A DNA stretch of 21,384 nucleotides, from the NCBI GenBank assembly GCA_007026445.1, contig VDMD01000255.1:1-21384 (forward strand), written 5' to 3'. The notes under the pieces were generated by a model. It was given only the letters and a program-made list of their open reading frames with translations, was not told the origin of the DNA and made no database searches. Made by a program: the position numbers and the translations under genes. Source of the stretch: Schizophyllum amplum. Its lineage: Eukaryota > Basidiomycota > Agaricomycetes > Agaricales > Schizophyllaceae. Positions 10,801-18,849 of this stretch are shown here, piece after piece. Position 1 is the first letter of the stretch; every line of letters starts with the position of its first letter.

Positions 10801-12397
10801 AGGCAAGGAAGAAGGCCGGTCCCACACAGCGTGCGGCACCTCATCCCAACTTTGTCATCAAGAACGAGCCAGCTAGGAAGCGCGGCTTCGACCGCAAAAG
10901 CTACAAAAAGCATTCCCTCGGCGACTATGCGGACGCGATTGAGTACTGGGGAACGATTGACTCTTACTCAACACAAATTGTGAGTCGCGAGGCTATGTTC
11001 AGCTGGGGATAAACTCTGACCACGGCAATAGGGAGAGATGGAGCACCGTCGGGTGAAGAGATGCTATGCACGGACCAATAAAGTCAACCCCACGAAGCAG
11101 ATCGTGCGTATGGAACGCCGAGGGCATGCGCTTCGCAAGATGAATCGGAAGGAGCAGGGAACCACCAAGAGCTTGACGAACCGTGAGCTTATCACCGTCG
11201 CTTCCGCCGCATATGAAGAGCTTCCGCCGACCGAGATTACTGCGACATACCACATCTCGAACAGTCTTCGCTTCCCCGCACACGTCTCCTCCTTCCTCGC
11301 CGAGTATATTCACGACCCAGCACTTCGAGACTTCTTGCCGAAACTCAAGGAGCACCTGCTCGGCCGTCTGCGCGGTGACACGGACCAAGGCTTGGAGTAC
11401 ACTTCCGAGCAACGCAACGAAATCGTCTTCGAGAATGACCGTATCTACAAACACAAGGTCATTCAATTCAACTATACAACATACGATGTCCGACGCAAGC
11501 AGGAACCCCTTAATCCCAACTCCCAAGCCGACATATACGTGCTGTCCAGTGAAGACGAGGAACATCCTTACTGGTACGGCCGCCTCCTCGGTGTCTTCCA
11601 TGCAAAGGTGTACGACTTGGCTGCAAGGCAAGTCAACCGGTGCATGGCGGTGGAGATGCAGTTTGCATACGTACGTTGGTTTCGCCTGGAGCCTACTCCG
11701 TGGGGATTCAAGGCGAAGCGTCAACCGAGGCTGCGCTTCTTCGATGCCGAAGATCCGCAGGCCTTCGGGTTCATCGACCCCAAAGACATCGTGCGAGCGG
11801 CGCACATCGTCCCTGCGTATGCACACGGCACAACGGATAGCTATCTGGCAGGTGATACGGTCGCTCGTGCCCCGGGTGACGAGGAAGATTGGAAGTTTCA
11901 CTACGTGTCAATGTGAGTAAATAACACGACATGAATGGCATGTACTGATCTGACATGGTTCCAGGTTTGCAGATCGGGACACGCTGATGCGTTTTCGAGG
12001 CGGAGGCGTGGGGCATAAGAACACGCGCGAGGCAACGCGGAAGCTTGAGGAAGAGGCGGAGAGGTTAGCGGGGTTCCGCCAGTTCCCTTCGACGCTATCC
12101 GACTCCGGCAACTCTACGAGTAGCGAGGAGTCGGAAAGCGACTCCGATGGCGAGGACATCGACTCCGATGGTGAGGACGTCGACTCCGATGCGTGTCATG
12201 TGGAACGCGAGGATGTCGAGGATGGTGCTGAGGCTGGTACCGCGCGTGAGGATAGCGAGGCCTCTGACGAAGAGCATGTGGACGAGGAAGATGCTGTTGA
12301 GGATGAGGAGATGGATATGGGAGACGACGAGTGGGAAGACGAGGCGGGGGATGAGCAAGGTCTCACGACGGAGGACCTTGGCTACGGAGACTGGTGA
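7874..12397 (+). CDS. Plavaka-type transposase, intact, 10 exons
   Basis: Exons: 7874-8131, 8183-8317, 8364-9524, 9578-9804, 9863-10112, 10163-10329, 10384-10489, 10545-10979, 11032-11912, 11965-12397, giving 1350 aa. The nine GT..AG introns are 46-58 bases; the first removes an in-frame TAG at 8180-8182. An N-terminal C2HC finger (C5-x2-C8-x12-H21-x3-C25) is followed by a low-complexity linker. The conserved core has FSDSTH (473-478), GNLSKYTRGKP (about 495-505), HLAYIPT (512-518), LLDDD (555-559), LCPRC (607-611), VDMLHDFEVGEWK (697-709), STQIGEMEHRRVKRCYARTN (about 910-929) and RFRGGGVGHK (1216-1225). A Ser/Asp/Glu-rich tail ends at 1350. These motifs mark Plavaka transposases, nuclear cut-and-paste enzymes. 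By analogy to CACTA enzymes I would look for the DDE acids at D475, in the STDYLEK region (about 589-594) and in the HDFEVGEW segment; that assignment is inference. The start ATG follows a CT-rich leader. Confidence 0.93.
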
Positions 12398-12701
12398 GCT
12401 ATGTACCGTAAATTGAACGCACGACGTACCTGCATTGCGCAATCTGCGACGTTGACCATCCTCGGTGGAAATCCTGCCGTCACTAGTACAGTGACATTTG
12501 CAGGTGGGCTGAGGCTACCGATCTGGCCGGATACGGAGGCGCGCAGCCTGACCAGGCCCGATACGACGCTGTCCTGGAGGATAGCCTTTATACGAGGCCG
12601 GACGGCGGATCCTCCCTGATCAGCTGGCGGGCCGCCGCATCAGTACTGATAATGTTCGGCCCGAACTGCCCGACCTGATAATCACGGTCAGGACTGATAC
12701 T
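12398..12701. repeat. Right subterminal region with ATCAG/CTGAT motif array
   Basis: This 304-base gene-free stretch runs from the transposase stop codon to the right terminus. CTGAT occurs at 12616-12620, 12646-12650, 12675-12679 and 12694-12698, with ATCAG at 12619-12623 and 12639-12643. Six motifs in about 85 bases is far above chance for a 5-mer. TATAAA on the minus strand (12587-12592) faces into the element. The mirrored copy of this region is at about 17-321. Confidence 0.6.
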
Positions 12702-12719
12702 GTTCCTGTTATTTTGGCG
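12702..12719 (-). repeat. Right terminal inverted repeat of the complete element
   Basis: GTTCCTGTTATTTTGGCG on + is the exact inverse of 5435-5452. Host sequence follows from 12720 and shows no similarity to the missing half of the truncated copy. Confidence 0.9.
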
Positions 12720-13203
12720 ATGGTATTGTTCACCTTGCATGTCGTGCACTGATCGTCTATACGGACAAAACCCATACGTCCCAAACGTGGAACCAATACA
12801 TCACAAGCTGTTCTACCAATAATCGATTAAATGGCTAACCCTAACCCTAAAGAGATTGTGGTACACGTGGTGCACATCATCCGGTCAAACAGGACCGGGC
12901 CGCAATTCCTAACTCACCTCATGCCACGCGAAGTCGTTGGCCCTCTAACCACAAGTGCGTCGATTGGGACTCCGCGGACTAGAGTGCGCCTAGTAAGTGT
13001 ATCTGAACCCCGGGCCGAGCGCTCATTATCCTGCGTCTCATCGTCACCGACTGCCATGACACGCAGTGCTGCTGTTCAGATCTGCTTCGTACTCTCACCG
13101 CGTGCTGGCCTACCATGGCGCGCATGTCCGACACGCTGCAAGCAACGTCTCAAATTGAACCTTGGCTTTGACCTTCATCGCAGTCCGCGCCCCTGCTTCC
13201 CCA
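12720..13203. other. Gene-free stretch between the element and the first F-box gene
   Basis: Host-like DNA begins immediately after the right terminus. The one distinctive element is the telomere-like tract at 12835-12850. Open frames on + here lack family motifs and convincing starts. The 3' part presumably holds the promoter and leader of the gene starting at 13204; no clear TATA box was seen. Confidence 0.5.
12835..12850 (+). repeat. Short interstitial telomere-like tract
   Basis: CTAACCCTAACCCTAA is 2.67 units of CCCTAA, the complement of the TTAGGG repeat used by most fungi. CCCTAA on the + strand is the orientation expected if the chromosome end lay to the left. It is too short to be a functional telomere and could instead be a promoter telo-box. 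Confidence 0.6.
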
Positions 13204-15156
13204 ATGTTCTCATCATTTCCAGCATCGAGCGTAGCTGTTCGATCCGTCGACAATCACATTACTTCATGCGATGGCATGCTTTCGCATGCAACTGCACTGC
13301 ATCCGAGTCGCGTAGCGCTCACGCCTTTGTCTGCCGCCACTCGCGTAGCGTCCATCTACGAGATCGTCCAGGAGATCTGCCGGATCCTCATCGCGCCACG
13401 CTACTCCCGCCCTTGTCCTAGCTTGTTGCGCCCTCTCACCATGGTCTCGCGCTTCGTCAGCGATATCGCGCTCGATGTACTTTGGGAAAAGCAAACGAGT
13501 TTGGCCCCGCTCTTCCAAACCATCCCGCGAGTAACGCGCCGTGTCGTAAAGTGGCGGCGGTACTACGAGGGTTGGGAGTTCTTCGACTCAGATGAGCCGG
13601 ACTCCGAAATTGTCCAGCGGACGGTGCGTCAATCGCCGCAGATTTCTGTCACGGGCGCTTACAGCTCTGGCCTTTCTCATCCTCAGGTTCTGAAAATACC
13701 ATGTAGTCATCAGCTAGGAGGCGACGAGGGACCTGAGCTTGAAAACGCGATCGACGACGGCGCCGGCGATGGAGTTCGCGATGATAACGCCTGTGTCGAA
13801 GAGGACTCTGCAGAGGAGGAGTCTGTCGAGGATGACACTGACTCTGGCTCCGACTCGGACGTCTCTGAAGATGATTGCTGCCTAGAAGACGACTGCGACC
13901 CAGACGACCTGGAGTTCACGGACGCTGAGTATGAGCGATTCATGCATTACGCCAGACGCATCAGATCCTTCGACGCCCAGCTTCGAAATGGCTGGTTCTC
14001 GAGGAAGATCTTCATCGACAACGCCCTGCTGTTCGCGGCTCTCCGTCGTGGTCCCATCCTGCCCCGAGTCCGCAGCATTCGCCTCCACAAACGCAAGGAC
14101 CTCTTCAGAGACGGTGACCACGTCTTCGAGGTTGACAGGCCCTCCCCCGACGGCTACGGCGAGGTTATCGTCCACGATATGCAAGCAACTCTTGGCCAAC
14201 TCTGCCCGCTAGCCCACATTCGCGACGTGACCCTCCCTCCCGATCGCGACCTCTATGTACTCGCAGATCTCCGCGATCTCCCATTTCTCGAAACGCTGCA
14301 CTTGACACACTGCCGTCGGATATCAAAAGCAGCCAGTCCTGCGCGAGCGGGCTTCCGTGCGCTGCGCTCGCTCAGCATCTCGGGGACCTCGCGCCTTGAC
14401 CATGCTCGAACAATCTTATCCCGACTGTCCTCGGAGCCGCTTCGCTTGCGCGCCTTTTCCCATCGAAACAAGCACGATATGGTCAGCGCAGCTGATTGCA
14501 AGTCCGCGCACGACTTGTTTCGAGAGCTGCGCGCACGGCTGGACCTCGAATACCTCGAGCAGCTCACCGTCTCTACTCCACGCTGCATACTGTACGAGCC
14601 CGCGAGGTCGCTGCTGAAAGATCTGTGCGCCTTCCCCAACGTTCGCGTCGCGAACATCCGCCTCGCGCACTCGCCGGGCATTGACGTCGACGAGGTGCTC
14701 GATGTGATCACGTACGCCTGGCCTAACTTGCAGAAGATCTTCATTCAGAATAATCCCAATGAGAGCTTTCGACACGTGCTTCTCGAGGACCCGAACTCGG
14801 AGACGCGCCGGCACGGATCTCTCACCGGGCTCGCTCCTCTTGCGCTGCGGTGTCCTCGTCTGACGGTGGTATCTGTACCGCTGCAGATACCCTCGGAGTC
14901 TCATGCTATCCCTCGACCCATAGAGCCCGCCGTCGCGAACGTGTTTGCGACGCGCCATATCGGCGTAGATGTTGGGCAAGGGGATGTGGGCGACAGGGTC
15001 GATGAGGTAGCCGCGTTCATAGCGAGCCTATTCCCGTCACTGCGATTCATCTCTGCTTGCGACGCGGGCTCCGAGGTGATTGAGAGATGGGAAGAGGTTG
15101 AGCGGAAGGTGAAGCATTCGGAGGACACAAGACAAGACAGACACATATCTTCATAG
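13204..15156 (+). CDS. F-box/LRR-type protein with acidic insert
   Basis: The first ATG in the open frame is 13204; the frame stays open to TAG/TGA-free position 15156. I propose one phase-0 intron, 13624-13686 (GTGCGT..CTCAG, 63 bases), because the paralogue at 19247 has an intron at the same place; without it the protein also stays in frame. Spliced length is 629 aa. Residues 51-108 resemble a degenerate fungal F-box, ending in the ALDVLWEKQ type motif. A strongly acidic Asp/Glu/Ser stretch of roughly 65 residues follows, then FTDAEYERFMHYARRI and repeated leucine-rich segments such as LPFLETLHL and GFRALRSLSISG to the C-terminus. F-box proteins are SCF ubiquitin-ligase substrate adaptors, and agaricomycetes have hundreds. 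The target is unknown, and the F-box call is moderate since the leading LP is missing. Confidence 0.75.
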   Translation: MFSSFPASSVAVRSVDNHITSCDGMLSHATALHPSRVALTPLSAATRVASIYEIVQEICRILIAPRYSRPCPSLLRPLTMVSRFVSDIALDVLWEKQTSLAPLFQTIPRVTRRVVKWRRYYEGWEFFDSDEPDSEIVQRTVRQSPQISVTGAYSSGLSHPQVLKIPCSHQLGGDEGPELENAIDDGAGDGVRDDNACVEEDSAEEESVEDDTDSGSDSDVSEDDCCLEDDCDPDDLEFTDAEYERFMHYARRIRSFDAQLRNGWFSRKIFIDNALLFAALRRGPILPRVRSIRLHKRKDLFRDGDHVFEVDRPSPDGYGEVIVHDMQATLGQLCPLAHIRDVTLPPDRDLYVLADLRDLPFLETLHLTHCRRISKAASPARAGFRALRSLSISGTSRLDHARTILSRLSSEPLRLRAFSHRNKHDMVSAADCKSAHDLFRELRARLDLEYLEQLTVSTPRCILYEPARSLLKDLCAFPNVRVANIRLAHSPGIDVDEVLDVITYAWPNLQKIFIQNNPNESFRHVLLEDPNSETRRHGSLTGLAPLALRCPRLTVVSVPLQIPSESHAIPRPIEPAVANVFATRHIGVDVGQGDVGDRVDEVAAFIASLFPSLRFISACDAGSEVIERWEEVERKVKHSEDTRQDRHISS

Positions 15157-15549
15157 CCTTTCGCTATACATATTCCATGCAGTTTCTGTCTCCAAATTAT
15201 GATTGATTTATACATCATACAAGACGACGACGACTGTGCAAATAAGAGGAAATTCTTTATTGGACACACCTAGCTATACTCACCGTACAACTTGAGACGG
15301 CACGCCTCACACTTAGGCGGCTATCCGTCGATTGTTTCGGGACTTCTATGAGCCCCCCGGGAGGGCTTTCTGCCAGTCGTCGACGAGTCCTTCGCAGCGC
15401 TGCAGTTCACGAGCGACAGCATCTCACATTAGTAGCAAATAACACAAGAGGGGCGTTCAGAAGAAGGAAACACGAGCAAAAAACTGGTATTGAGGCCGAG
15501 TGCGGCGTGCGTTAGTGTATAATATTACATGCCGTACGGGTTGACAATC
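15157..15549. other. Convergent 3' intergenic region
   Basis: This region lies between the stop of the F-box gene (+) and the stop of the zinc-cluster gene (-). It probably contains both 3' untranslated regions. An imperfect GC palindrome AGCCCCCCGGGAGGGCT lies near 15352-15368. No gene is seen. Confidence 0.5.
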
Positions 15550-17030
15550 CTATGAGGATAGCTCCTCGAGCGCCTGCATCTCCTTCGCGCGTGCATTCGA
15601 CACTTCTTGCAGAGGCCCGCATTGATCTTTGACCAGGTGATCGTACACAAACTGTAGTCGATCCTTCACCACCCCGCACCATCGACACTGAACCAGATTA
15701 ATCTTGAAGTGTGCCCCGCCCTTCGTACGCGTCATATGCCTTCGCAAGGTCGCATTGTCCTTGTCCTTGCCCGTAGAGTCATCGCAACCCTTCCATGCAC
15801 ATGACGCCGTTTTCCCAGCAGACTGACCTCTTCCGAACACGGCGGTGAGGTACTCTTTCAAGTGCGCCTGCGCTTCGTCGCGTGACATATCCTTGTTGCC
15901 GCAGTGGTGGGTCGCGTCCTCGATCTCGCATTTTGTGCGCACGTCCGCGATGTATGGAAGGAGGTCGTTGACGTCCATGCCGTGGCGCGTAGCCATAACT
16001 TTCCATTTCTCGAGCGTGCGCCTGTCCCTCGGGACGTATACCTCTAAGTTGATCTCCGGCGTAACAGCCTGCACATCGTTGCGCACCGGCCGCTCGCTGT
16101 CGACGACCCTGCTGCAGACCGTAGGCTGTTCTCTGCTAGAAAGAAAGGACATCAGGCAATGATGATTGAGTGTTGTGATCACCAACCGTTGCATATGAGG
16201 CGTAAAATCGAGTGGGACTGGCTCTAGACGCTCACAGGCAGTATCAACGGCGCCCGAGGATTGTACGCTCAATCTAATGTCTGACGTGGAGCGTGCAGGA
16301 CGGACGCTTTCGGGGGAGGGTGTGCGTTCAGGGTTAGCGCCTTCGTGGAGCACGCAGACGGGACGGTCGTCCAGAGCGCTGCTGCCAGCAAGGCGCTTGA
16401 TCATGTTGTTCGTGTCAAGATGGAGCTTGATCTTGTCGCGCATCTCGTTGACTGTATCGATGTTCTGTCGGTGGGTAAGCGTGCGGGAGAGGGCGCGGAA
16501 AAAGAGACGGGCGCTACTGACGCGGAGATATTCGGGGAGCTTGGTGCCGAATCCGAGACATTGAAGTCGGAGGCGCGTGCAGGTGCGGCAGTGGCCGTCC
16601 TCATCGCGCTCCTCGTCGCATTTCTGAGGGTGGTGAGCGGGTGGCAGAGGTGCGGGGGGGCCAGTGCGAACCTTGCGGCGGACGCGACAGGTATAGCAGC
16701 CGCTCTTTGCGCGCGCGGCGCCCTTGGCGCGGTCTGCGGGAAGTTCCTGGCCGTGTGTAGTCTCTTTTCTACGTCGGAAGATGAGTCAAAGGATACGAGT
16801 GAGGGTTGGACAACTCACGCTGGCACACGAGGCTTTGTAACAGGTGGTCGTGACTCCTGACGTGCAGTGACACGGGTGGCCGAGGGCTGTATGCTCAATT
16901 CGGTGGATGAATCATACTTGAAAGAGCACGGCACACGGCGCTTGCCGGCAGCGTCGAGTGGAGCAATGTGCGCGGGAGGCGCCTCAGATCGCGCAAACGA
17001 CTCTGGGAAAGAAATATGGGTTGTAGACAT
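15550..17030 (-). CDS. Zn(II)2Cys6 transcription factor with C-terminal C2HC finger
   Basis: Exons: 17030-16819, 16768-16672, 16623-16522, 16464-15550, giving 441 aa, or 424 if a possible 51-base intron (GTTGGT..TCTAG, about 16138-16189) is also removed. Introns are 50, 48 and 57 bases. The fungal binuclear zinc cluster spans an intron: C95-x2-C98-x6-C105-x9-C115-x2-C118-x6-C125, with the basic RVRRKK loop. The following LGFGTKLPEYLR and NEMRDKIK (143-150) match the linker of basidiomycete zinc-cluster regulators. Instead of the usual long fungal transcription-factor domain, the C-terminus has a CxxxxC/H-rich part (from C359) and a C2HC finger C397-x2-C400-x12-H413-x5-C419. It is probably a nuclear DNA-binding regulator with unknown targets. 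The last exon could be a separate gene, but its frame joins directly to exon 3. Confidence 0.78.
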
Positions 17031-17857
17031 GGTGGGGAGAGGACTCTGCCACTGCGCGTCAGCCGCCACCGCGAGCACGCGTACGCATGCCACCACAGAA
17101 GGTCCATGCACTTAAAGAGCGGTCTTGCGTATATGCTGTCGAAAGGAGCGACAAAGGCGAGCCAATACAAATTATCAGTTCACACTGCTTGCCAGCCAGT
17201 GGTTAAGTAGCGCCAGTGGAACGAAGAGAAGGTCGTGATTGAATTGCGTAAGGTTCAAGTTCGTCGCAGTTGGAGACGCTCGATCAGAGTACATAGGTCA
17301 TGATGAATTGGTAGGGAGCCTTCAGTAGTGCATCAGACAGGATTAGAGAGGAGAACAAGAAAGAGGAGGAGTCCATGGTGATTGTCGAGAACAAGAGGAA
17401 GCCGCATGATGGCAAGAACAAGGCATCGGATCGACCGGACCGGCTATCGGCGGTGCCTTTGCGGCGTCCTTGTCTGCGCCGCCCCTCACGCGCTCAGAGC
17501 AAAGCCTTCAGGTCAACGCTTACGACTACATGGCGGGTCCCAAAGACTCAGATTATTGCACCACGATCAGGCATCCGGTGTGAGCCAGAGGGCGGCGTTG
17601 CTGTGAGTCGGACAAGAGCGCGTATCATCCCCGCCCTGTCCCCACCATCTGCGGCGTCTCTGCATGCAAGCTTATACTGAATGATATCGTCCGCAAGTAC
17701 CGGAGCAGGGACCATTCGATTCTTTCTCACCTCTGCTGTCACTGTGCCCATTTACCACTGGCTCCCTCTCGTCCATCGCTCAGCTTTTTGATTGTTTCCC
17801 CGTGCCCTATAATAAGAGCTGCGTGTGCTGCAAAGAGCTTTCAATTCCCTACACGCG
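17031..17857. other. Divergent intergenic region between zinc-cluster and coiled-coil genes
   Basis: About 830 bases hold the promoters of both flanking genes. TATAATAA at 17808-17815 lies about 45 bases before the coiled-coil ATG. A startless open frame on + (about 17410-17583) reads like protein (…QVNAYDYMAGPKDSDYC…) but cannot be tied to a gene. Confidence 0.5.
17808..17815 (+). promoter_or_regulatory. TATA-like box of the coiled-coil gene
   Basis: TATAATAA lies 43-50 bases upstream of the ATG at 17858, a plausible distance for a fungal TATA box with a short leader. Confidence 0.45.
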
Positions 17858-18849
17858 ATGCAGGCAGATCGGGATAGCTTGAGCGCCGAACTTCGGCAGG
17901 TCAAGGTGCGTGTACGCGTTCGCCCGTGCGCTCGTTTGCTCACGCAATCCTCAGCATGACCTGCAGAGCAGTAATATACGCCTGACTGCGACGAACGCCA
18001 ATTTGGAAGAGATGATCGGGGAACTCGAGGACAAAAACGTGGAGCTGCAGTACAGCAACTCCAAGATCGATACTCAGAGGACACAGCTCGCCGCTCTGAG
18101 GAACGAGCTCGCCACGCAGGCCCTCGTGATTCTTAATAAAGAAAGGGAGCTGGCGACCTTGGAAAGAGCGCTGCAGTTGACCGAGTCTAGGGTGCGTGAC
18201 TGTCGATTAGATGTGGTTTACGCGCTGACCGTCGAGCCAGGAAGCGAGGTTGCTCTCTGAAGGTGCTCTGGCGCAAGCGAAACACGCTACTGCACGCGCG
18301 GAAGAAGCGGCTGAGACCGAGCGTGCTGCACGACTGAAAGCGGAAGAGGCGGCTGCACATGAGCGGGTTGCACGACACGACGCGGAAGAGGCGCTAGGCC
18401 AAGCAAACACGTGCGCATCTGCAGCCGATTCAGATGCAAGGGCTGCCGCTGCTGAAGCACAGGCCGCCGCTGCTGAAGCACAGGCCGCCGCTGCTGAAGC
18501 ACGAGCCGCCGCCGCTGAAGCACAGACCGCCGGATCACGGGCCACCGCCGCCAATGCTGTCGCTCAAATGGTACGTCAGAAGAGCAATATACTGGCCGTC
18601 CTGGATAAGCGCCATTCGGATACTCGAGTGGCCACCGATAGCGCCCGGAAGCGCAAGCGCCGCAAGAGCTCGAGGAGCGGACTTCTCTTCACGATGAGCG
18701 ACCTGAGCGACTCGGAGCCTATGCCGGTCGGGGACGATATGAGCGCTGGTTGTTTTGTGGTCCCATTCAGGTCGCAGCAGCCTGTAAGTAAAAATAGTGC
18801 ACCGGGGGTGGGGAGGGAGGGGGGGTCCGAGGCCGGCGAAAGAGTGTGA
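17858..18849 (+). CDS. Coiled-coil protein with Ala/Glu heptad repeats and basic nuclear signal
   Basis: Exons: 17858-17905, 17955-18191, 18241-18849. Introns 17906-17954 and 18192-18240 are 49 bases each and phase 0. This gives 297 aa. Nearly all of residues 1-200 is predicted coiled coil by eye: Leu/Ala-spaced heptads such as LEEMIGELEDKNVELQ, then Ala/Glu-rich arrays. Four near-perfect 21-base units (about 18442-18528) encode AAAAEAQ/R heptads. A basic cluster RKRKRRK near residue 230 is a likely nuclear signal, followed by an acidic-serine SDLSDSEP stretch. A canonical GTAAGT at 18784 suggests an alternative last intron that would replace the final 21 residues; I could not decide. I do not recognise the family. 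It may be a structural or DNA-tethering protein, but no function is claimed. Confidence 0.7.
18442..18528 (+). repeat. Tandem 21-bp coding repeat, four units
   Basis: Units of the form GCCGCTGCTGAAGCACAGGCC repeat about four times, each encoding one seven-residue AAAAEAQ/R heptad. A 21-base period preserves the coiled-coil register, so copy-number change would lengthen the rod without a frameshift. Confidence 0.75.
18804..18825 (+). other. G-quadruplex motif
   Basis: The order is five G, T, four G, A, three G, A, seven G: four G runs with single-base loops on the sense strand, at the 3' end of the coiled-coil gene and 20 bases after a GTAAGT donor. This is a textbook stable G4 pattern. Folding in vivo is inference. 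Confidence 0.75.

Larger units (their letters stand above)
7289..12717 (-). repeat. Right arm of giant inverted repeat
   Basis: This is the reverse-complement partner of 1-5432. It runs from exon 2 of the DUF6698 gene to two bases short of the element's right end. The arms part company at 5432/5433: after the shared ...CCACGCCTTC the left arm goes straight into AT plus the terminal repeat, whereas this arm continues the DUF6698 exon. Confidence 0.95.
5435..12719 (+). mobile_element. Complete two-gene Plavaka-type DNA transposon
   Basis: A 7.3-kb element is delimited by an 18-bp perfect terminal inverted repeat, CGCCAAAATAACAGGAAC at 5435-5452 and its reverse complement at 12702-12719. Inside are two divergent spliced genes whose reading frames I could follow without an unexplained stop: a Plavaka transposase (+) and a DUF6698 protein (-). 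Each end has a 250-300 base non-coding zone rich in ATCAG/CTGAT motifs. Plavaka elements are known as CACTA-like cut-and-paste transposons of basidiomycetes; naming this one rests on the transposase motifs. Intact frames plus matching ends suggest it may be autonomous, which is inference. The only direct duplication at the ends is AT (5433-5434 and 12720-12721), so a target-site duplication is at most 2 bp or has been lost. Confidence 0.9.

Noticed and set aside
1..12719. Single artefactual hairpin read (missing adapter) as full explanation of the palindrome
   Set aside because: A simple fold-back would give arms meeting at a point with no unique spacer. Here the break is at the element's exact terminus plus 2 bp with 1.86 kb of spacer. 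A misassembly joining two repeat copies remains possible and is kept in the findings.
12831..13421. Plus-strand open frame of about 196 codons covering the telomere-like tract
   Set aside because: It has no family motif and low-complexity composition, and it overlaps the start of the better supported F-box frame at 13204.
16345..16860. Plus-strand open frame opposite the zinc-cluster gene
   Set aside because: The minus strand carries a perfect Zn2Cys6 cysteine pattern across consistent introns, so this frame is a shadow.
18207..18554. Minus-strand Ala/Ser/Cys-rich frame opposite the heptad repeats
   Set aside because: It is a mirror of the repeated coding sequence with no independent start or motif support.
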